22,959 nt of DNA, taken from the NCBI GenBank assembly GCA_964352905.1, contig CAYGTS010000026.1, forward strand, positions 1 to 22,959. The letters run 5' to 3'. The number at the start of each line of letters is the position of its first letter. Position 1 is the stretch's first letter. The translations under genes were made by a program, and so were the position numbers. The notes beneath the pieces were generated by a model. The model was not told where the DNA came from and ran no database searches. It worked only from the letters and a program-made list of their open reading frames with translations. The DNA is from CAYGTS01 sp964352905. Lineage in GTDB: Bacteria > Pseudomonadota > Gammaproteobacteria > JAHCLG01. Shown in pieces: positions 7,825-15,782 of the stretch.

Positions 7825-8627
7825 TAGTAGCCTTTTCACAATCCCTTGTTCAATCCATTTGTCAGTTAGGACGTGCCAGCATAGAACTATGCCAAAATAT
7901 TGGCTACGCCGGCTTTTTATTAGTACAAAGTTTAATTAAACCACCACGCTTTAAACAAAGTTTTCAACAATTGCTTGAACAACTTTATGCGGTGGGTTTT
8001 TTTTCATTAATCATTATTATTGTTTCGGCGGTCTTTATCGGCATGGTTGTAGCGTTGCAAGGTTACAATATTTTAATCAAGTATGGCGCCGATCAGGAAC
8101 TTGGGCAATTACTTGCGTTAAGCATTGTTAGAGAATTAAGCCCGGTTGTGACAGCCTTATTATTTGCGGGGCGTGCAGGTTCTGCCTTAACCGCTGAAAT
8201 CGGTTTAATGCGATCCACCGAACAACTCGACAGCATGGCGATGATGGGGGTTAATCCATTGTGGCGTGTGATAGCACCACGTTTATGGGCTGGTTTTATT
8301 TCTATGCCAATACTGTGCATGATTTTTAGCGCCGTGGCCATTTATGGTGGATATTGGGTTGGTGTACAATGGTTGGGGGTTGATGATGGATCATTTTGGT
8401 CAAACATGCAGACTGCGGTCCATTTTCATACGGATATTCTTAACGGTGTTATTAAAAGCATTATTTTTGGTATTGTTGTGACTTGGATTGCGGTTTATCA
8501 GGGGTATACCACAGCGCCCACAGCGCAAGGTGTTGCACGCGCCACAACTAAAACCGTGGTGTATGCGTCATTGGCTATTTTAGGTTTAGATTTTATATTA
8601 ACCGCAATGATGATGGGAGGTTGGTAA
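7821..8627 (+). CDS. mlaE: Phospholipid ABC transporter permease MlaE
   Basis: 268 residues, integral membrane. An N-terminal amphipathic stretch is followed by about five hydrophobic helices, including SLIIIIVSAVFIGMVVALQG and the conserved cytoplasmic segment RELSPVVTALLFAGRAGSALTAEIG that defines the MlaE family. It is the permease of MlaFEDB. The ATGA overlap with mlaF and three-base gap to mlaD fit a stoichiometric complex. Confidence 0.96.
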   Translation: MIVAFSQSLVQSICQLGRASIELCQNIGYAGFLLVQSLIKPPRFKQSFQQLLEQLYAVGFFSLIIIIVSAVFIGMVVALQGYNILIKYGADQELGQLLALSIVRELSPVVTALLFAGRAGSALTAEIGLMRSTEQLDSMAMMGVNPLWRVIAPRLWAGFISMPILCMIFSAVAIYGGYWVGVQWLGVDDGSFWSNMQTAVHFHTDILNGVIKSIIFGIVVTWIAVYQGYTTAPTAQGVARATTKTVVYASLAILGLDFILTAMMMGGW

Positions 8628-8630
8628 AAC

Positions 8631-9119
8631 GTGAAACGTAATATCATTGAATTTTTAGTCGGTCTTTTTATGTTGGCAGGTTTGGGCGCATTAGGCTTTC
8701 TTGCAATCAAAGTCAGTGGGTTAACCAGTTTATCGAGCAGCAAAAGTTATCAAATTTCTGCTGACTTTCAAAACATTGGTGGATTAAAAGTGAACGCGCC
8801 AGTGACATTATCTGGTGTTAAAATTGGTACCGTAAAAAGTATTCAATTAGATCCCAATAGCTTTGATGCAATTGTTATCATGAATATTAATGATCATTTT
8901 AATAAAATTATCGCCAGCAATACCAGCGCTAATATTTATACGCAAGGTTTATTAGGCGCTAATTACATTGCAATTATTCCAGGCTATCAAGATGATCCTG
9001 ATACCAAACCCAGTTTCTTGCATAGTGGAAGCCGTATTGGCAATACCCAGCCAGCCATTATTTTAGAAAATTTAATTGGGCAACTATTATTTAATATGAA
9101 AAATTCCAGTAAAACTTAA
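8631..9119 (+). CDS. mlaD: MlaD, MCE-domain subunit of the phospholipid transporter
   Basis: 162 residues starting at GTG, three bases after mlaE; GGGAGG lies at the mlaE end. One N-terminal membrane segment (about 8-25) precedes an MCE domain (about 38-118) with ADFQNIGGLKVNAPVTLSGV and GLLGANYIAI. MlaD forms a hexameric periplasmic ring through which lipids pass to MlaC. The length is typical. Confidence 0.95.
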   Translation: MKRNIIEFLVGLFMLAGLGALGFLAIKVSGLTSLSSSKSYQISADFQNIGGLKVNAPVTLSGVKIGTVKSIQLDPNSFDAIVIMNINDHFNKIIASNTSANIYTQGLLGANYIAIIPGYQDDPDTKPSFLHSGSRIGNTQPAIILENLIGQLLFNMKNSSKT

Positions 9120-9134
9120 TTAAAGGAAAATAAC

Positions 9135-9743
9135 ATGAAAATGTTACAAAAACTCAGTGTAATGTTGCTATTGTGTGTGATGACAACAATGACGTATGCC
9201 GCAGCATCATCTCCTGTTGCGTTATTGCAAAGTTTGTCTGATCAAATGATTGGCCAGCTTAAAGCGAAAAAATTAATCTTAAAAGATCATCCTGATGCGG
9301 TGCATGCGATGGTGCGTAAAATTTTATTGCCACATGTCGATATGAATATTTTATCACGGGCAGTATTAGGTAATGCTTGGAAACAAGCCACACCAGCTCA
9401 ACGCCAAGAATTTCAAAATCGCTTTACCACGATTTTAATTAATACCTACTCTTCAGCGCTTGCTGCTTACACTAACGAAACGATTAAATTTATGCCAACA
9501 CAAGGTGATTATAATAGCCAACGTACTATCCGAGTCGATAGCCGCATTATTCGTCGTGATGGGCCACCCATTCCCGTGAGTTATCGTTTATTAAAACGCG
9601 ATAATGATTGGAAGGTGTATGACTTAATTGTTGAAGGTGTTAGTTTGGCGCAAAGTTATCGTTCGCAATTCCAAGCGATTTTACATAGCGGCAATATGAA
9701 TACACTGCTAAGCAAAATGGCATCGCACAATGCCAGCCGCTAA
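9135..9743 (+). CDS. mlaC: Periplasmic phospholipid-binding protein MlaC
   Basis: 202 residues with a signal peptide (basic start MKMLQK, hydrophobic core to about 20, likely cleavage after TYAAA). The mature region fits the Ttg2D/MlaC family: VRKILLPHVDMNILSRAVLGNAW, NTYSSALAAY, and the closing DWKVYDLIVEGVSLAQSYRSQF. It shuttles phospholipid across the periplasm between MlaFEDB and MlaA-porin. AAAGGA precedes the ATG. Confidence 0.95.
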   Translation: MKMLQKLSVMLLLCVMTTMTYAAASSPVALLQSLSDQMIGQLKAKKLILKDHPDAVHAMVRKILLPHVDMNILSRAVLGNAWKQATPAQRQEFQNRFTTILINTYSSALAAYTNETIKFMPTQGDYNSQRTIRVDSRIIRRDGPPIPVSYRLLKRDNDWKVYDLIVEGVSLAQSYRSQFQAILHSGNMNTLLSKMASHNASR

Positions 9744-10029
9744 ATTAAATCAAACTGCTAATGGTTTTGTGATTAGCGGTGCGTTAACGTTTGAGAGCGT
9801 TCCTGCTATTTTTCAAACGAGTTTAGCATTATTTGCAAGCGTTAATGAGATTAACATTGACTTAAGCCAGGTGACACACAGCAACAGTGCTGCATTGGCA
9901 TTATTACTGGAATGGCAACGCTATGCGGGAAAAAACGTAAAGAAAATTTGTTTTACAAACCTACCGCAACAATTAAAGCAAATTGCCACGGCGTGTGACG
10001 TGATTGATATTTTAAAGTTAGTTGCTTAA
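9730..10029 (+). CDS. mlaB: STAS-domain protein MlaB
   Basis: 99 residues, one STAS domain with the NIDLSQVTHSNSAALALLLEW segment around the conserved serine loop. MlaB binds MlaF and supports assembly and activity of the complex. It overlaps the end of mlaC by 14 bases in another frame, the usual tight packing. Identification relies on the domain plus its operon position, since STAS proteins are otherwise unspecific. Confidence 0.9.
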   Translation: MPAAKLNQTANGFVISGALTFESVPAIFQTSLALFASVNEINIDLSQVTHSNSAALALLLEWQRYAGKNVKKICFTNLPQQLKQIATACDVIDILKLVA

Positions 10030-10041
10030 GGACCATCATTT

Positions 10042-10275
10042 ATGAAAGCAGAAGCAATCCAACAACAATTACTAGCCGCATTTCCTGATTGTGAAGTAAC
10101 TGTCACTGGTGATGGTTATCATCATGAAATCACGATTATCGGTGAATGTTTTACAGGCAAACGACCTGTGGCACGACAGCAAATGGTTTATCAGGTTTTG
10201 CAAGAAGCAATACAGCGTGGCGATATTCATGCAGTGAATATTAAAGCGATGAGCAACGCAGAAGCTGCAAATTAG
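10042..10275 (+). CDS. ibaG: BolA family protein IbaG
   Basis: 77 residues. It has the BolA signature FTGKRPVARQQMVYQVL (about 39-55) and ends with IHAVNIKAMSNAE. Family members bind iron-sulfur clusters with monothiol glutaredoxins. Its place between mlaB and murA is the conserved ibaG position in gammaproteobacteria, separating it from bolA. AAGGA lies upstream of the ATG. Confidence 0.92.
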   Translation: MKAEAIQQQLLAAFPDCEVTVTGDGYHHEITIIGECFTGKRPVARQQMVYQVLQEAIQRGDIHAVNIKAMSNAEAAN

Positions 10276-10290
10276 TGTAAAGAGGATAGT

Positions 10291-11571
10291 ATGGATAAAT
10301 TACTTATCACGGGCGGTAAGGTGTTAAACGGTGAGATTAAAGTTTCAGGAGCCAAAAATGCTGCTTTGCCGATTTTAGCTGCAACTTTATTAGCATCAAA
10401 ACCAATCACGATTTCAAATGTGCCACACTTGCGTGATGTGACCACCATGATGCAACTTTTAGGTAGCATGGGAATGGCGCTCACAGTGAATGAGCATTTA
10501 GATATTACGGCGGATGCCAGCCAAATCAAAAATTTCCATGCGCCCTATGACTTGGTTAAAACCATGCGCGCCTCCATTGTCGTATTAGGGCCTTTATTGG
10601 CACGCTTTGGCCAAGCTAAAGTTTCTTTACCTGGTGGTTGTGCGATTGGTTCGCGCCCGGTTGATTTGCATGTGAAAGGGTTGCAAGCGATGGGCGCTGA
10701 AATAGAAATTAAAAACGGTTATATTAACGCTACTGCTAAACAGGGGTTACGCGGCGCGCAGATTGTTTTTGATACAGTAACGGTGACTGGCACTGAGAAT
10801 TTATTAATGGCAGCAACACTGGCAAAAGGTAAAACTATCTTAAAAAATGCTGCGCGCGAGCCAGAAGTGGCTGATTTAGCCGATTGCCTTAACAGTATGG
10901 GGGCAAACATTAAAGGCGCAGGCACGGGTACGATTGAAATTGAAGGTGTTAAAGAACTGCAAGGAGGCGAACACGCTATTCTGGCCGATCGTATTGAGGC
11001 AGGCACGTATTTAACGGCTGCTGCAATTACGCGCGGCAAAATTAAATTGCGTAATGTGAATGCTACTATTTTAGAATCAGTATTACTTAAATTAGAAGAA
11101 GCGGGTGCGATTATACATAGCAGTGAACACGACATTGAGTTAGATATGCAAGGCAATCGACCCAAAGCAATTTCATTTGTTACAGCTCCTTATCCGGCTT
11201 TTCCCACCGATATGCAGGCGCAATTATTAGCACTTAATACCATTGCACAAGGAAGTGGTACGATCACCGAAAATATTTTTGAAAACCGTTTCATGCATGT
11301 GCAAGAATTACAACGGATGGGCGCCGATTTAACCTTAAATGGCAATACGGTTTTTTGTCGTGGCGTTGATCAATTAATGGGAGCGCCAGTTATGGCAACT
11401 GATTTGCGTGCTTCAGCTAGCTTAGTGCTTGCAGGTTTAGTGGCCACAGGACAAACCTTAGTTGATCGTATTTATCATATTGATCGCGGCTATGAATGTA
11501 TTGAAGAAAAACTCAGCATGTTGGGTGCTAACATTAAGCGTGTTTCGCAGGTTAGCGAATATACCGATTAA
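10291..11571 (+). CDS. murA: UDP-N-acetylglucosamine 1-carboxyvinyltransferase MurA
   Basis: 426 residues, close to the usual ~420. Lys22-Asn23 in VSGAKNAALP and the catalytic loop cysteine Cys117 in PGGCAIGSRP are present. A Cys here implies fosfomycin sensitivity as in most MurA. It adds enolpyruvate from PEP to UDP-GlcNAc, the first committed step of peptidoglycan synthesis. AGAGGA precedes the ATG. It is last in the mla-ibaG-murA run, which ends facing the MFS gene. Confidence 0.97.
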   Translation: MDKLLITGGKVLNGEIKVSGAKNAALPILAATLLASKPITISNVPHLRDVTTMMQLLGSMGMALTVNEHLDITADASQIKNFHAPYDLVKTMRASIVVLGPLLARFGQAKVSLPGGCAIGSRPVDLHVKGLQAMGAEIEIKNGYINATAKQGLRGAQIVFDTVTVTGTENLLMAATLAKGKTILKNAAREPEVADLADCLNSMGANIKGAGTGTIEIEGVKELQGGEHAILADRIEAGTYLTAAAITRGKIKLRNVNATILESVLLKLEEAGAIIHSSEHDIELDMQGNRPKAISFVTAPYPAFPTDMQAQLLALNTIAQGSGTITENIFENRFMHVQELQRMGADLTLNGNTVFCRGVDQLMGAPVMATDLRASASLVLAGLVATGQTLVDRIYHIDRGYECIEEKLSMLGANIKRVSQVSEYTD

Positions 11572-11578
11572 CGTTCAC

Positions 11579-11746
11579 CGTCATTGCGAGCGTGAGCGTT
11601 GCAATCCAGGGAAAGGATCTTCGATTTTGCAAGATTTCACTGCCGTTGCTATCGATAATTCCAGTGCACTGAAAAGCATCGCCTTTAGCATCATGCGCAA
11701 TGCCACAAACTCCTGGATTGCTTCGCACTTCGTGATCGCAATGACG
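11579..11746. repeat. Imperfect inverted repeat of the CGTCATTGCGAG type
   Basis: Left arm 11579-11610 begins CGTCATTGCGA and ends GCAATCCAGG; right arm 11712-11746 is its imperfect reverse complement, closing in TCGCAATGACG. A further partial arm, TCGCGATGACG, is at 11761-11771. Repeats of this type are known as dispersed intergenic palindromes in several bacterial groups. It sits between convergent murA and the MFS gene, where it could act as a bidirectional terminator. The roughly 100 bases between the arms contain no convincing gene. Confidence 0.75.
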
Positions 11747-11820
11747 CGGAAAGAGAGGACTCGCGATGACGAACTCTCAGAGAACTTACCTCGATCGGTC
11801 AAAATGAGATATACATTGTA

Positions 11821-13074
11821 TTAATGCGATTGTGTCGTAACTGAGAAATCTTCCTCACCCCGCGGATCCATTTCTACAGCAATAGGTGTGGTGCGTGATA
11901 ATGCGATGAAATCAGTTTGATCTTCGGTAAGAACCTTAATGCCCGTTTTCTGGCGCCAAGCAAAAAACACGATCATGATCAAACTAAGCACGGCAAAATA
12001 AGCAAAAAAACCAATCTTAGGCCAGTAATGTGTGAGCACAGGCATCATCAGGGGGCCCACCACCATACCAATACTGTTAATTAATACTAAACTTTGGGTT
12101 GCGGTAGTAATATCTTCATGATTAATTACATCACAGGCATGACTGATACTGAGTGGGTAAATCACAAAACTCGCACCACCAATAAAGAAAATTGCTACGC
12201 CAAATAGTACAGAATTATTAAAAGTAAATTGGATCAGCGTGCTGGCGATCAGCAGTAAAACGAATGCGGCAATAATCACATAGCGGCGATTAACAAGATC
12301 TGAAATTTTACCAAATGGATATTGTAGTGCGACACCACCAATAATGGTAAGAGCCATTAAATTTGCAATACTGGCTAAATTATCAGGGTAAATAATCGCT
12401 AAGGTTAACGGCAATAAACCATAAATGGGTCCCAGCACGCAGCCCGAAATAAAGCTGCCCATCACCCCAGAAGGTGACAAGCGATATAAGGTTGCAAAAT
12501 TTAATGTAGAGAGCTTACTAAATTGCGGCGTGGCTATTTTAGTTATTGCTAAAGGAACCACGGATAAAGAACACAACATGGCTGTTAGTGCAAAATTAAA
12601 TAACGTGTTAAGATCACCAAACTGAAAAAGATACTGGCCCAAGGATTGAGCGAGATAATAAACGATCATATAAAGTGACAAAACCATGCCGCGGAAAGCG
12701 ACTTCATTTTCGCAAAGTAACCAGCTTTCAATGACCACAAATAAACCTGCTGAGCAAAAACCGGCAATTAAGCGTGCAAAAAACCAAAAAATGGGATTAA
12801 CCATGAAACCTTGTAGAATAGCAATCGTAGCAAAAAGCGATGCAAAGGCTGCATAGGCGCGAATGTGTGCTACACGATAAATTAAGCGGCTGGCGACAAA
12901 ACAGGCAACCACAAACCCCACATAATAACTTGAGCTAATAAGACCAATCGTAAAAGTACTGCTGCCTAAATGATGCAACTTAATAGTTGTCAGGGTCGTA
13001 AATAGACTCATACCAATCGTGAGAATAAAAAGACTAAACAATGGGCTAAAGAAGTGTTTTAGTATCGTTTTCAT
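11821..13074 (-). CDS. MFS transporter, YcaD-like
   Basis: 417 residues from the ATG at 13074; a TTG at 13134 would add 20 residues unlike the family. About twelve hydrophobic helices. Shared with E. coli YcaD by pattern: GLISSSYYVGFVVAC after the first helix, RLIAGFCSAGLFVVIESWLL in helix 4-5, a MIVYYLAQSLGQ helix, and a central YPFGKISDLVNRR loop (MFS GxxxDxxxRR-like). The substrate is unknown for this group. No clear Shine-Dalgarno. It lies 49 bases after the upstream membrane-protein gene on the same strand, possibly cotranscribed. Confidence 0.85.
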   Translation of the reverse strand: MKTILKHFFSPLFSLFILTIGMSLFTTLTTIKLHHLGSSTFTIGLISSSYYVGFVVACFVASRLIYRVAHIRAYAAFASLFATIAILQGFMVNPIFWFFARLIAGFCSAGLFVVIESWLLCENEVAFRGMVLSLYMIVYYLAQSLGQYLFQFGDLNTLFNFALTAMLCSLSVVPLAITKIATPQFSKLSTLNFATLYRLSPSGVMGSFISGCVLGPIYGLLPLTLAIIYPDNLASIANLMALTIIGGVALQYPFGKISDLVNRRYVIIAAFVLLLIASTLIQFTFNNSVLFGVAIFFIGGASFVIYPLSISHACDVINHEDITTATQSLVLINSIGMVVGPLMMPVLTHYWPKIGFFAYFAVLSLIMIVFFAWRQKTGIKVLTEDQTDFIALSRTTPIAVEMDPRGEEDFSVTTQSH

Positions 13075-13123
13075 GATGAGTGATTTAAAATTTGCACGAT
13101 GCAAGTAGAATATCAGATTTTCA

Positions 13124-13807
13124 TTATACGCCAAACTGCAGCGTTTTAAATGCTTCTTCGGTATGCGCCTTTATTTTTTCTGCAGCCTTTCTAGGGGGGC
13201 CAAAAAAACGAAGGCCTCTTGGTGAAAAATAAGTTAAGTTTACACTTTCTGCTGGTGTGGCCTGCGCTGCAGTTGTAACGGCGGATGGTGATTTGGGTTC
13301 CTCTGATTTTATCATTGTATCAGGCTGGGTTGAAGTAACGACTTCATACAGTTTTTTCGCCAGAGTAAAAGCAGTGGCAATGACGAAGAAAGTCACTGCT
13401 ATTGCTGCTGCTGTGGGTAATGCAAATGGAAGCAGCGGTGCTAGCAGCAGAGCGCCAAATGCAGCGGCAGCAAAAGCAATGAGTCCCCAAATCGGTGATT
13501 TATCGCGATCAGGATTAATTGCTGTTTCCAAGCTCTTGATAATAGGCCAAATAAACTCACGAAGAGGCAAGGTTAGTATATCTAACAAAATAGCGCCTCC
13601 CATAATCGTTATATAGCCAATAGATTCAGCTAAGCCAAACAAAAGAGTAAGCAAGGGGCGTAAAGCATAGTTCCACAAGAGTAATACTAAATCGGCTAAG
13701 AAGGCAGCAATATACAGGAATGGTGTTGCGATGGATCCTGGGTTATATTTACTATCTTGATCTGAAGGGTTAAGCCAAGCGTGCATTTTCCCTATTGTTT
13801 TAAACAT
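13124..13807 (-). CDS. Hypothetical membrane protein
   Basis: 227 residues from the ATG at 13807, chosen because AGGG sits eight bases before it; an ATG at 13822 adds five residues. I do not recognise the family. Seen: a polar N-terminus, hydrophobic stretches around residues 27-45, 50-75 (with short breaks) and 105-150, the last very alanine/leucine-rich, then a Ser/Thr/Pro/Ala-rich C-terminal tail of about 70 residues. This suggests three or four membrane passes and a soluble tail. It is divergent from the MscS-family channel gene. An effector or envelope role is possible but unsupported. Confidence 0.75.
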   Translation of the reverse strand: MFKTIGKMHAWLNPSDQDSKYNPGSIATPFLYIAAFLADLVLLLWNYALRPLLTLLFGLAESIGYITIMGGAILLDILTLPLREFIWPIIKSLETAINPDRDKSPIWGLIAFAAAAFGALLLAPLLPFALPTAAAIAVTFFVIATAFTLAKKLYEVVTSTQPDTMIKSEEPKSPSAVTTAAQATPAESVNLTYFSPRGLRFFGPPRKAAEKIKAHTEEAFKTLQFGV

Positions 13808-13841
13808 GCTAATATCCCTCATGATGAATCGAGTCAGATAC

Positions 13842-13847
13842 TATAAT
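13842..13847 (+). promoter_or_regulatory. Candidate -10 element for the MscS-family gene
   Basis: Perfect TATAAT, 35 bases before the ATG at 13883, in the 75-bp divergent gap; the -35 region is weak. AAGGA at about 13870 serves as ribosome binding site. The minus strand of the same stretch contains TATAGT, so the gap may drive both genes. Confidence 0.4.
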
Positions 13848-13882
13848 GTATTCTTAAGCCTGTAAAGAAAAGGATTTAAAGC

Positions 13883-15157
13883 ATGGAGTTGCAACTTATT
13901 TGGCGAAATTTTCAGCGTTGGGCTTCGCGTAATCTCTTAGCTAAAAAAATACTATTACAGCTTGGTATTATTGCTGGATTTTTAATCCTTAGTGGTATCC
14001 TGACTTACTATATTAATGCCTACATTACTAAACAGTTAAAACACCCATTTCGTTATGCGTGGTTAAAAAAATTACTAGCGCGTTCACGCAGTTTGGTTTT
14101 TCCGGCAATTGGACTACTCTTTTTTGGCACCTATTCGATAGCGATTGGGGGTACGCGTTTCCCGCAGCATTTAACCGATGCCATTACCATTTTATTAGGG
14201 GCTTGGTTCATTATTAATGTTATTTCATTATTCCTTAAGCCGGGTTATTTTTTTAAGATCAGCAAAGTTATCGTGATTATCATTGCAGCCTTGCACATTT
14301 TTGAAATCTATGATGATACCATTAAGTTTTTATCCGATATTTCATTTAGCTTAGGCAATATCAAACTCAATATTTATAGCTTAATTAAAGGCGTACTGGT
14401 TTTTATGCTGTTTTTGTGGGTTGCACACGCTATTTCAAAAGCGTTTGAGCACCGCATTGCAAAACTAGATGACATTAATTCCTCCATGAAAGTGTTATTC
14501 AGCAAGATCAGTAAAATTATTTTATTTATTATTGCCGTTATTATTTCGCTAAATGTGATTGGTTTAAATCTAACCACTTTAAATGTGTTGGGTGGCGCAT
14601 TGGGTTTGGGCTTGGGTTTTGGCTTACAAAAAGTGGTTTCTAATTTTGTTAGCGGTATTATTCTGTTGGCCGATAATTCAATTAAGCCTGGTGATGTAAT
14701 TGCCGTTAATGATACTTATGGTTGGGTGAATACCTTGGGAGCGCGTTATGTGTCATTAATTACACGGGATGGTAAAGAGCATTTAATTCCCAATGAAAGT
14801 TTAATTACACAGCAAGTTGAAAATTGGTCGTTTACCGACAATAAAGTACGCATTAAAATCCCAATCGGTATTGCCTATGATAGTGATGTTAAGCTTGCGA
14901 TGAAATTGATGGAAAGAGCGGCTAAAGAATCGCCAAGAATACTCAATACCCCAGAGCCGCAAGCGCGTATGAGAGGTTTTGGTGACAACGCAATTCAACT
15001 GGATTTACGCTTTTGGATTGCTGATCCCGCTAATGGTATGGCGAACGTTAAAAGTGATGTACTGTTGCGCATTTGGGAAAATTTTAAAGAACATGAGATT
15101 GGTGTGCCTTTCCCGCAGCGTGATGTCTATATTCACTCTGGTGAGAAAGATAAGTAA
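13883..15157 (+). CDS. Mechanosensitive ion channel, MscS family
   Basis: 424 residues, longer than E. coli MscS (286) with extra N-terminal helices: about six hydrophobic segments at 21-45, 69-90, 98-116, 128-145, 168-188 and 208-260. The last holds the pore-lining glycine-rich helix GGALGLGLGFGLQK (237-250), followed by VVSNFVSGIILL. The cytoplasmic beta domain follows, with IKPGDVIAV, LITRDGKEHLIPNE and the C-terminal FPQRDVYIH. It would release solutes under hypo-osmotic stress. The stop codon is contained in the 8-bp target duplication of the R1 element downstream, so insertion left the protein intact. Confidence 0.93.
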   Translation: MELQLIWRNFQRWASRNLLAKKILLQLGIIAGFLILSGILTYYINAYITKQLKHPFRYAWLKKLLARSRSLVFPAIGLLFFGTYSIAIGGTRFPQHLTDAITILLGAWFIINVISLFLKPGYFFKISKVIVIIIAALHIFEIYDDTIKFLSDISFSLGNIKLNIYSLIKGVLVFMLFLWVAHAISKAFEHRIAKLDDINSSMKVLFSKISKIILFIIAVIISLNVIGLNLTTLNVLGGALGLGLGFGLQKVVSNFVSGIILLADNSIKPGDVIAVNDTYGWVNTLGARYVSLITRDGKEHLIPNESLITQQVENWSFTDNKVRIKIPIGIAYDSDVKLAMKLMERAAKESPRILNTPEPQARMRGFGDNAIQLDLRFWIADPANGMANVKSDVLLRIWENFKEHEIGVPFPQRDVYIHSGEKDK

Positions 15158-15160
15158 CTC

Positions 15161-15363
15161 GTAACTATTCACCCTGTAGATGGGAACGCCCTGATCCCCG
15201 CTTATCAAGAGGACTGGCGTTTGGGCTAAAAACGGCGAAAATCTTTTATCGAAATGCTCATGTATAACTCATACACTGCGCTTTCTCAAAAATATTTTCG
15301 CCGTTTTTAGCCCAAATCTGAACGTTCTCGGTAAATTCACCTTCAAATTTGCTGAATAGTTAC
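15161..15363 (+). repeat. R1 family MITE-like element, complete, with perfect 8-bp target duplication
   Basis: 203 bp with perfect 11-bp inverted ends GTAACTATTCA (15161-15171) and TGAATAGTTAC (15353-15363). It is flanked by AGTAACTC at 15153-15160 and 15364-15371. Inside are a module CTGATCCCCGCTTATCAAGA (15191-15210) shared with the copy at 21443, and 23-bp perfect inverted arms (15220-15242 and 15294-15316) around a 51-nt loop that matches the loop of the copy at 6815 almost base for base. The target duplication includes the mscS stop. The hairpin's CGGCG/T-run arms may terminate transcription. Confidence 0.93.
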
Positions 15364-15480
15364 AGTAACTCTTTAGATGGGAACCCATATGTGGCTAGTT
15401 CATGAAGCGCTTACAAAAGCTGGCAAAAAGCGAATGAAGCAATTTGATAAAGTAGAGATCCCTCAAGAGGCTTTTTTGGC

Positions 15481-15650
15481 AGTAATTCCCGGCGTGATGT
15501 TGAATAACTCAAGAACAGTCAGATTTGAGGCAAGGTCACATTAAAAACACTAAAACACGCGCTTTACACATAATAAATGAGCACATTTTTTAGTGTTTTT
15601 AATGTGAGATTGCCCAAATATGGCTGTTCCTCGCTACACCGGGAATTGCT
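15481..15650 (+). repeat. R2 family MITE-like element, long form, with perfect 11-bp target duplication
   Basis: 170 bp with ends AGTAATTCCCGG (15481-15492) and CCGGGAATTGCT (15639-15650), 11 of 12 complementary. Perfect direct repeats GCTTTTTTGGC flank it at 15470-15480 and 15651-15661. Inside, 20-bp perfect inverted arms (15536-15555 and 15588-15607) enclose 32 nt. AGATT occurs at both edges of the hairpin insert (15521-15525 and 15607-15611), exactly 86 bp apart. That is the length by which this copy exceeds the short copy at 1798-1881. Confidence 0.92.
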
Positions 15651-15665
15651 GCTTTTTTGGCGATA

Positions 15666-15695
15666 TTGAAAGTGGATAAGTAGTTAGTTTAGAAT
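15666..15695 (+). promoter_or_regulatory. Sigma-70 type promoter for the LuxR-type regulator
   Basis: TTGAAA (15666-15671) and TAGAAT (15690-15695) with an 18-bp spacer, predicting a start near 15702 and an 80-nt leader. It begins five bases after the R2 target duplication, so the insertion sits directly upstream. The rest of the 625-bp gap (15158-15782) consists of the R1 and R2 copies and a short stretch (15372-15469) with no convincing gene. Confidence 0.5.
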
Positions 15696-15782
15696 AGACG
15701 TTGGCAAAATTAATCGGCGCGATTCATTTCGCCCAAGCCGCGCGAAGCGCCCTAATAAACCCTGGTTGATAGGATTACTACC

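Noticed and set aside
11462..11824. Frames on both strands across the murA-MFS gap
   Set aside because: They run through the inverted repeat and the end of murA; composition and lack of start signals argue against genes.
15005..15208. Minus-strand frame sharing the peptide DQGVPIYRVNSY with a frame at 21329-21514
   Set aside because: The shared peptide is just translation of the R1 element end; both frames span repeat and unrelated flank.
15364..15390. A second tandem R1 copy right after 15363
   Set aside because: The first eight bases are the target duplication. The following TAGATGGGAACCC does resemble R1, so R1 may have inserted into an older R1 remnant, but too little remains to annotate a copy.
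15389..15544. Open frame of 51 codons beginning MWLVHEALTKAGKK
   Set aside because: Its second half is R2 element sequence, it has no ribosome binding site, and no family is recognisable. At best it is a gene fragment cut by the R2 insertion.
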